From NCBI GenBank assembly GCA_027625915.1, contig JANTQA010000042.1:4724001-4788000 (forward strand): DNA of 64,000 nt, in the 5' to 3' direction. This document shows positions 57,966-64,000 of this stretch, in pieces (positions within the stretch are counted from its first letter, which is position 1; every line of letters starts with the position of its first letter). The translations under genes and the position numbers were made by a program. This DNA is from Anaeramoeba flamelloides. Lineage: Eukaryota; Metamonada; Anaeramoebidae. The notes under the pieces were generated by a model, which did no database searches, was not told the origin of the DNA, and was given only the letters and a program-made list of their open reading frames with translations.

Positions 57966-59894
57966 TTTCTTATTCTTCTTTGAGTATCTCTGTATTGGAA
58001 AGAAAATACAATTAGAGCTTAGAGGGGTTTGTTTAATTGATCACCAATAAGAAGGAAAATTACTCTTTATTCTTTTTGGTTATTTAACTTGTGAAAGCAA
58101 TCACTCCATTGTAAGAAAGATATCTATTTAAGATTCAAGTACATTGTCGAAATGGAAGGTTATTAGTTTGATCTTAAAATTTACTTGAGATTTTATATTT
58201 TGTAAAAAAAAAAAGAAAAGAAAAATCATTTTTTTTTCACTTCAAACAATCTAATTTCGTTTGTTAAAGTTTAATGTTTTTCATACATTTCAAACAATTG
58301 AAGACACTTCGAAATGCTTTGATACATTTTCGAACATTTTTAAAGGTGGGGGGGGGGTTGTAAAAGTGTTTTGTTTTAGAAAACTGAAGGGAGTTTTTTA
58401 CAAGATGATTTCTTTTAACATAATTTTCATTTTATCTTGATGTTTATTTTGTCGCATTAGTATTGATTATCGGAATTTTATATTTTTTTTTGACGATAAA
58501 GTAAAACTAATTGCGATTTTTTCAGCTTATAGCGATTTTATTAGTCATATCGTGATAATATAGGTTATCATATAAACTTCTAATTCGGAATATACTTATT
58601 ATTTCAATTTCAATACATTTTGGATGAAAAGATAAATAAAATTATGAAACTTCTCAATTTGAGTCTTTTTTGGAATAAAAACAATGATAATTCTTGTTTT
58701 ATTTCAATGATTATTCTCAACTCATTTTTTGGTATAATTGTTATTTTTTTTATATACAATAGCAAAAGTCTCAAATTGTTACAAATAACAACAAATTTTT
58801 TTATAAATTATGTAAAAGAATATCTTGATTACCTAAAATAAACAAAATTGCAGGTTTGGTGATAACATAAGTTAACACAATATTAACTTGTAATTAGTCT
58901 TAATATTAAAAAAATCACAATTAATCCTACTTTATACGAAAAAAAAACATAAAATTCAGATAATCGATAATACCACGATAAAATAAATAACACAATCAAA
59001 AAAGTTTTTTTTTTGAATTAACATATTAAAAAATCTTGTAACTTTTACAAAAGATGTTCACTTTTACAACATCTTTTACTTTTTAAAATGGTTGGAAAGC
59101 ACTTAAATAGGATATAACTTACCTTTAAGTATCGAAAGGATTGGAATATATAATTTTATAAAAGTAAATTATTTTTTGAAGTGAAAAAAAAAAAATGTTT
59201 TTTTTTATTTATTTTTGAGTTTTAACAAAATTAAAATACCCTAAAATGTTATGATCAAGCGAAATAGTTATCTATTTTAACAGTATACCCGAATATATAC
59301 CCCCTTTCAAAATCATTGGCCAATTAAAAATCAAATTTTAAAGAAAAATATAATTAATAATTAAAGTTATCTATTATAATATAAAATTTTCGATTTTAAT
59401 ATTCAATACTATAATCAAGAGATATTTAGTTTTGTTTAAAAATAAAATAAAAAGAAATAAAAAAACCGTTAAAAAAAATTGGGACATTTATTTCGAAAGA
59501 AGCATCACATCAAAAATAGAAATTTTAAAAAATTAGTAAAAAAGCCCATTTATCTATTCTCCTTCGATTTAAATAACTAAATCTAATCTCTTTTTCATAT
59601 TTGAAACCAATTTTTTCATTTATTCATCTGTTACTTCTTTCCAATTTTTCATTTTCATTTTCCATTTGAACAAAACACTTTTGAAAAAATAAAACAGAGA
59701 AAAAATGATTTTCTTTTCAAAATTTTCATTGCGAGAGGAAAAACTTCCAAACAATACAAATACAATTTAAAATTCAAATGTAAAATTGGCCTTTATTAGG
59801 AAATTTAGTTTATAAAATTTGTTTTCTTTTTGAAATAGTGTTTTAACCTTCAAAATTAAATAACCAAAAAAAAGTAAGAGGAATTTTCCTTATT
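57966..59894. other. Gene-free stretch with a second ATCGTGAT cluster
   Basis: No credible gene; a 73-codon frame at 58620-58841 is an AT-rich artefact. Bases 58430-58565 carry TCG/CGA-bearing motifs that mirror 57310-57510. A G9 run lies at about 58349. Confidence 0.35.
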
Positions 59895-60590
59895 CTAAAC
59901 TATTTTTCAGTCAAAGGAGCCCAGTTGTATTGGAAAAATACACGTGTTTAAAGGGTTTGCATAGCTATTAGAAGAAAAATTTTATTTTGGAAATTTTCAA
60001 AATTGAAATCATTTTTTCACATTTTTGCTCATTTTTCGATTTTTTTTTAAAAACGTCATTCAGTTGCAAAAAATTTTTTTATTGCAAGATCAATAGTCAC
60101 TTGGTAAAAACGTGTTATTCTAAGGTTATTGAAACCATGTAAAGACTGTTGAGAAATCTATTTATTTCTATTGCAATTCAATTCGATCTTTGATCTTGAT
60201 ATTTGATTAATAAATGTGAAAAATTTTCACTTAATTTTCATTTCCTTTTTCAAATAGAGACAATAAATACCAACAAACTTCATTTTTGGGGCTTGATTTC
60301 TAAAAGAAAAGTACGGAAAATGAAGTGAAAAATGTTTCATATTTATTATTCAAATACCAGTAGAAGTTCAAAACGAACATCCTTGTTTTTCTCAATAGAG
60401 CCCTAAAGTTTTGAGTTTTTCAATTTTTAAGAAAATATATTGATTAATTAGTTTTCTTTCAGACATATATCAACAATTCTTTGATGTGTATTATTCTGTT
60501 TATTTCTTATTTGTTCTTCAAAGGTCAATTATATAAAATAATTGATATTTGAAAAAAACATTGGGCCCCTTTGACTGAAACAGAGTTTAG
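59895..60590. mobile_element. CAGTCAAAGGGGCCCA-end element, copy 3 (inverted)
   Basis: It starts TAAACTATTTTTCAGTCAAA and ends GGGCCCCTTTGACTGAAAC plus AGAGTTTAG. The interior is the reverse complement of 20144-20847, including the TTATTGCAAGATCAATAGTC and GTGTTATTCTAAGGTTATTG blocks. Strong similarity, few gaps. Confidence 0.75.
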
Positions 60591-60669
60591 TTTGATTTTT
60601 TTATAAAACCATTAAACAGGAGTTTTGTTTTTATACAATTTTAAGATATGAAAAGAATAATAAGAAATA

Positions 60670-61075
60670 GAAGAAGAGAACACTGGGAAAAAGGGTCAAT
60701 ACCATCTTAATTAGTGGTGATGTAGTTATACTGCTGATAAAAAACCTTTGAAAAGTTATCCAAACTCTTAAAAAATTTCTGATAATATTGAAAATGTTTT
60801 ATCCCAAGAAGACATTCTTTAAAGAATATAATAAGGGTTTGACTAAATTAGAAGTCTTATTATTTAATGCAATTCATAGCATAATAATAGACTGAGTTTC
60901 TATTTATTTGCCCTTTTTTATTACTTTTGTTGATTTAAAAGGTATATCGATCTGCCATCCAAATCAAAATAAAATAGAATAAAAACTCTTGATATGATCC
61001 TAGATTGAAATAAGTATCTTTTTTGTTGATTTTTAAAAAAATAACTTTAAATCAACAGATCTATTTTTTATAAAA
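60670..61075. repeat. 400-base dispersed repeat, copy 2 (inverted)
   Basis: Reverse of 57560-57965: TTTGAAAAGTTATCCAAACT, CATTCTTTAAAGAATATAAT, TTATTACTTTTGTTG, TATCGATCTGCCATCC and AAGTATCTTTTTTGTTGAT. Confidence 0.55.
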
Positions 61076-62142
61076 CAAAATTGATCTTTTTGAAAACAGG
61101 TTTGAGTTAGTCTAAAAACGATCAAGTATTATATCATGCTTAATTTACTATCACACTCTTTTGAGATCTATCATAAAAATGCTGATAATATAAAGATCTT
61201 CATATAGCCTACATAAAAAAAATGAAAATCTTCAAGGAAATTTATTTTAGCTCCTTTATTAAACCCATGATATAGATTTTCCATTTTTTCGTCTGAGTGG
61301 ATACCAGGAATATTTGAGAATCATTGAAAAAATTACTAAATAAAAAATATGGTTTGTAGAAAAGTGCCTCGATTTTTTTATTTTCAGAAATAAACTGAAA
61401 ATTAAATAAATCTTCATTTTATTTCTCAAATTAAAAAAAAACCTAACAGAGGTTTTCCAGAATTTAAAAGAATTGGTGAAATCTTCGTTTTAACTATATT
61501 CTTTAAAATTCTATGTTACTTAACAACAAAAAAGAGGAATTCAAAACTGAACAATTAAACATTAAAAAGAAAATAAAAATATTCCCAATTTGTAATTCGA
61601 TTATAATTGTATATTACTCCTAAACTTCAAACTCTTGAAAAGAATCTCTTTGAATATTTCACAAAATGCACTCGACTAAAAATGACCTGAAATATAATTG
61701 ATTAAATAGGAACATGAGTCACAAACAGAGAAAAAAGTGCTAATTTTATAATTTGAAGGAAATTAGAAAAAATATAATAATTTTTTAAATTGATTGTAAA
61801 GTCCTATTTTTTTTCTTATTATTCCTCTTATTCCTTATTATCTTGACAAGTAATAAAACCTCATTGACAAATCGTCCAAAATAGGTAACATAAAAGTTTT
61901 AATTGTTTTAATCTCTTTTATTTTCTACTTTTTCTTTTTATTTCAATAAAAAACCACAATTTCCAATTTTGAAAAAAAATGAATACACTGTTAAAGTCAT
62001 ATACTGAATTCCCTCTCTTGAAGAAGAACCTGTATAACAAGTATTTGTAAGTTTTTATATAGCGTTGTTCTGTAAAACTAGTCTTAACTTCTGAATATTA
62101 ATGTCAATTTCATTTTTTATAAGATTTTACAAATTATTCAAG
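61076..62142. other. Spacer before MAK16
   Basis: No gene seen. The last 100 bases before the MAK16 start have somewhat fewer homopolymers, but I cannot name a promoter element. Confidence 0.35.
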
Positions 62143-62618
62143 ATGATCCAAGACGATGTAAATTTTTTTCTTCCTAAAGTTAACAACCTTACAAACCTTC
62201 TTTCCTCTCAACATTTTCTTCTTTCTCTTTTGTCTTCAAATTTCAATAGATTATCTGGTCATGTGTCGGTGAGAATTTCTGTTGTTTTAAAGCAAAAACA
62301 AAACTAGAAACATTTTGCCGTAATAGATATAATTTGAGTGGTATTTGTCGAAGAAAGTTGTGTCCATTAGCGAATTCACAATACGCCACTGTTCTTGAAC
62401 ATAGAGGCAAATGTCTTCTTTATATGAAGACAATTGAAAGAATTCACACGCCAAACAAAATGTGGGAGAAAATTGTCTTGCCAGACAAATATTCTGATGC
62501 ATTAAAAATGATCGATGAAAAATTACAATATTTTCCCAAAATGACAATTAATAAAGCAAAACAAAGGCTAACTCGTATCCGTCAATACCTTATGAGGATG
62601 AGAAGAATGAAATTGACT
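62143..62618 (+). CDS. MAK16: MAK16 homologue, N-terminal part only
   Basis: MAK16 is a nucleolar factor needed for assembly of the large ribosomal subunit. Exon 1 is 62143-62157 (five codons, MIQDD), intron 62158-62249 (92 bases, GTAAAT...CAATAG), exon 2 62250-62618; together 128 residues. The spliced text runs MIQDD-IIWSCVGENFC, then KLETFCRNRYNLSG, LCPLANSQYATV, CLLYMKTIERIHTP, MWEKI and RLTRIRQYLMRMRRM, in the order and spacing of MAK16. This covers the L28e-like N-terminal domain. At 62618 the frame meets GTAAATATTTC, a good donor, and then becomes poly-Phe. The C-terminal MAK16 domain is not visible in the remaining 1.4 kb, so a later exon must lie beyond the window or be lost. An in-frame ATG at 62101 is less likely as start because the family begins with M-x-x-DD. 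Confidence 0.9.
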
Positions 62619-63700
62619 GTAAATATTTCTTTCTTTTTTTTTGTTGATCCTTTCTTTTTTGTGTTTTTTTATTTGAAAAAAATCTCAAAAAAATTACGTA
62701 ATTAACCAAGAAGAAATTAAGGCCTTCAAAACACCACAACTCAAATGTTATATTAACACTGTTTATTCTTGAAAAAGGAAAACACAAGAAAAAGGTATAA
62801 GATCTATTTAAGGGACTAATCCCTATTAAATTTTTTTACCTAAATTTAAGAGAGATTGAGAAGATTTGTTGCCAATTACTTTTATTTGAAAAACTCTGTT
62901 TATTTTCAATATTAAACATATTACTAGATAAGGAATCCTTATTTAGAAATTGGTCAACAAAAAAATAATAGAGACTAGCCACTTAATGGTCTGTACTAAT
63001 TTTATGATCTGTAGAGGTTGAAATACAAGACACTTAATATTAAAAATGATTTCAAAGAATAGTGGATTTAAGGAAAGTCAAAATACCATTAAAAATCAAA
63101 TTGAAAAAATACATTTGATCTCAAAGTTCAAGAACGAAGCACAATTAAATTATATTAAGATTTTCATTTTCTTATCCTTGATTTTCTCAAGATCTTTTGG
63201 TATTTTCACAGCTAATTTGAGGAAAAAATGAAAATTTTTTGTTCATATTCCATAATATTTTTCTAGTTTATTAAAAGTAAATGCCTTAGATCTTGACAAA
63301 ATCATTAAGAAATGATATTTTTAGACATTTAATTAAACTTCCTTATTCAACACTATAACCAAATATTTACTCTTCTAAATTGATTGTAACAGTAATAATT
63401 AATATATATTTGAGAAACTTGAAATAAAAATTTTCATTTATTAATTAGAAAATGACAGCATTGTTCTTTTCGGGTTTTTAGAGGAAAAGTAATGAAAGCA
63501 TTTATTGATCCAAAAACTTTTCACAATTCTTGAACAAAAAACTAAACTCTTTTTCAAATAAAAGGGCACAAAAAATTTCAAGAATTATTCATAAATGAAT
63601 CAAATTAATTATAGTATCATTCTAAAATATAAGAACCGCTTTAAAACATAAAAAAACACTCAACTGGATCTTTAAAACTCATTAAAACAAAACAATAAAA
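62619..63700 (+). other. MAK16 intron or 3' flank, no further exon recognised
   Basis: Bases 62700-62775 give QEEIKAFKTPQLKCYI in one frame, but this does not match the expected MAK16 continuation. The 61-codon frame at 63046-63231 has no family likeness. Otherwise AT-rich. Confidence 0.35.
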
Positions 63701-63779
63701 AATTAAAATTCAATATTTTAAAAATTGGTGTGCCCTTTTATTTGAAATGAGAAATCTCATTTTGTAAATTGTAATGAAA

Positions 63780-64000
63780 AAAATTATAAACCCAATAAAA
63801 ACCTTTGAACAAGGCGAATTGGGAAAAAGTTCTCCACGTTTTATTGATAATTCATTACACGTCAAACTTTTGTTCTTTAAAGTCTCATTTTCAATATAAA
63901 GTTGCAATTCATCTGGGTATTTTGTTGGAATGTTTTTTCTTTATTTCTCTTTTCTTTGTTCCATGCATCAATCCAATAATGGTCTTTCTTAATTCCTATT
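63780..64000 (-). CDS. Possible coding sequence at the right edge, minus strand
   Basis: The minus strand from the window end reads IGIKKDHYWIDAWNKEK and continues with Lys-rich residues. Nearer 63790-63925 a different minus frame gives YPDELQLYIENETLKNK and then IKRGELFPNSPCSK. Both look protein-like and have varied codons, but they are not in the same frame. This could be an exon pair or a decayed gene entering from the right. No family recognised. Confidence 0.3.

Noticed and set aside
62287-62547. Minus frame with Cys and His residues
   Set aside because: Opposite strand of MAK16 exon 2.
63046-63231. 61-codon frame as a possible later MAK16 exon
   Set aside because: The residues do not resemble the Lys/Arg/Glu-rich MAK16 C-terminal domain.
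1-64000. Retrovirus-, LTR- or Polinton-like elements, and CRISPR arrays
   Set aside because: No long direct terminal repeats, reverse transcriptase, integrase, capsid or regularly spaced repeat arrays were seen; the repeats present have inverted ends and no coding capacity.

Overview
The window looks like nuclear DNA of a free-living unicellular eukaryote, most likely an amoeboid protist. It is very AT-rich, gene-poor and full of homopolymers. Genes carry GT-AG introns, and the proteins have long Lys/Asn/Ser-rich low-complexity stretches next to well conserved eukaryotic domains. The style resembles Anaeramoeba or related amoeboid lineages, but that placement is inference. I saw no bacterial operons, organellar genes, tRNA, rRNA or CRISPR array.

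Genes recognised from motifs, left to right: an RGS-domain protein with a very basic N-terminal half (left edge, +); an unknown 313-residue protein (9.4-10.3 kb, +); an Rh-family ammonium/ammonia channel in four exons spread over about 9 kb (14.8-23.6 kb, +); a CREB3/OASIS-like bZIP protein (25.7-27.3 kb, +); a tiny two-exon G-protein gamma subunit with a CAAX box (32.3-32.6 kb, -); a coiled-coil protein with an FDxxxR...GAAFLLF motif (37.8-38.7 kb, -); TMEM209 (45.2-47.5 kb, +); a probable N-myristoylated PAS-like/coiled-coil gene (53.8-55.6 kb, +); and the N-terminal half of the ribosome-assembly factor MAK16 (62.1-62.6 kb, +). Several further short protein-like stretches are listed at low confidence.

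The rest is dominated by short non-autonomous DNA elements and fold-back repeats, present in two or three copies each within this one window. At least four families begin with CAG and sit between TA dinucleotides, as Tc1/mariner-type MITEs do. A larger family has TATATCCCTTAGCACC ends; one copy sits in the middle of a 2.6-kb inverted repeat and another carries a nested TA-flanked MITE. The two long introns of the Rh gene are nests of such elements. No transposase gene was found, and I recognised no retroviral, LTR or Polinton-like remains.

The genes do not form a pathway cluster. The RGS protein and the G-gamma subunit both belong to heterotrimeric G-protein signalling but lie 31 kb apart on opposite strands, so their joint presence may be chance. 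The most interesting individual points are the Asp in place of the invariant Asn in the bZIP basic region, the G-gamma gene too small and split for simple gene calling, the MAK16 gene that stops at its domain boundary, and the dense MITE nesting.
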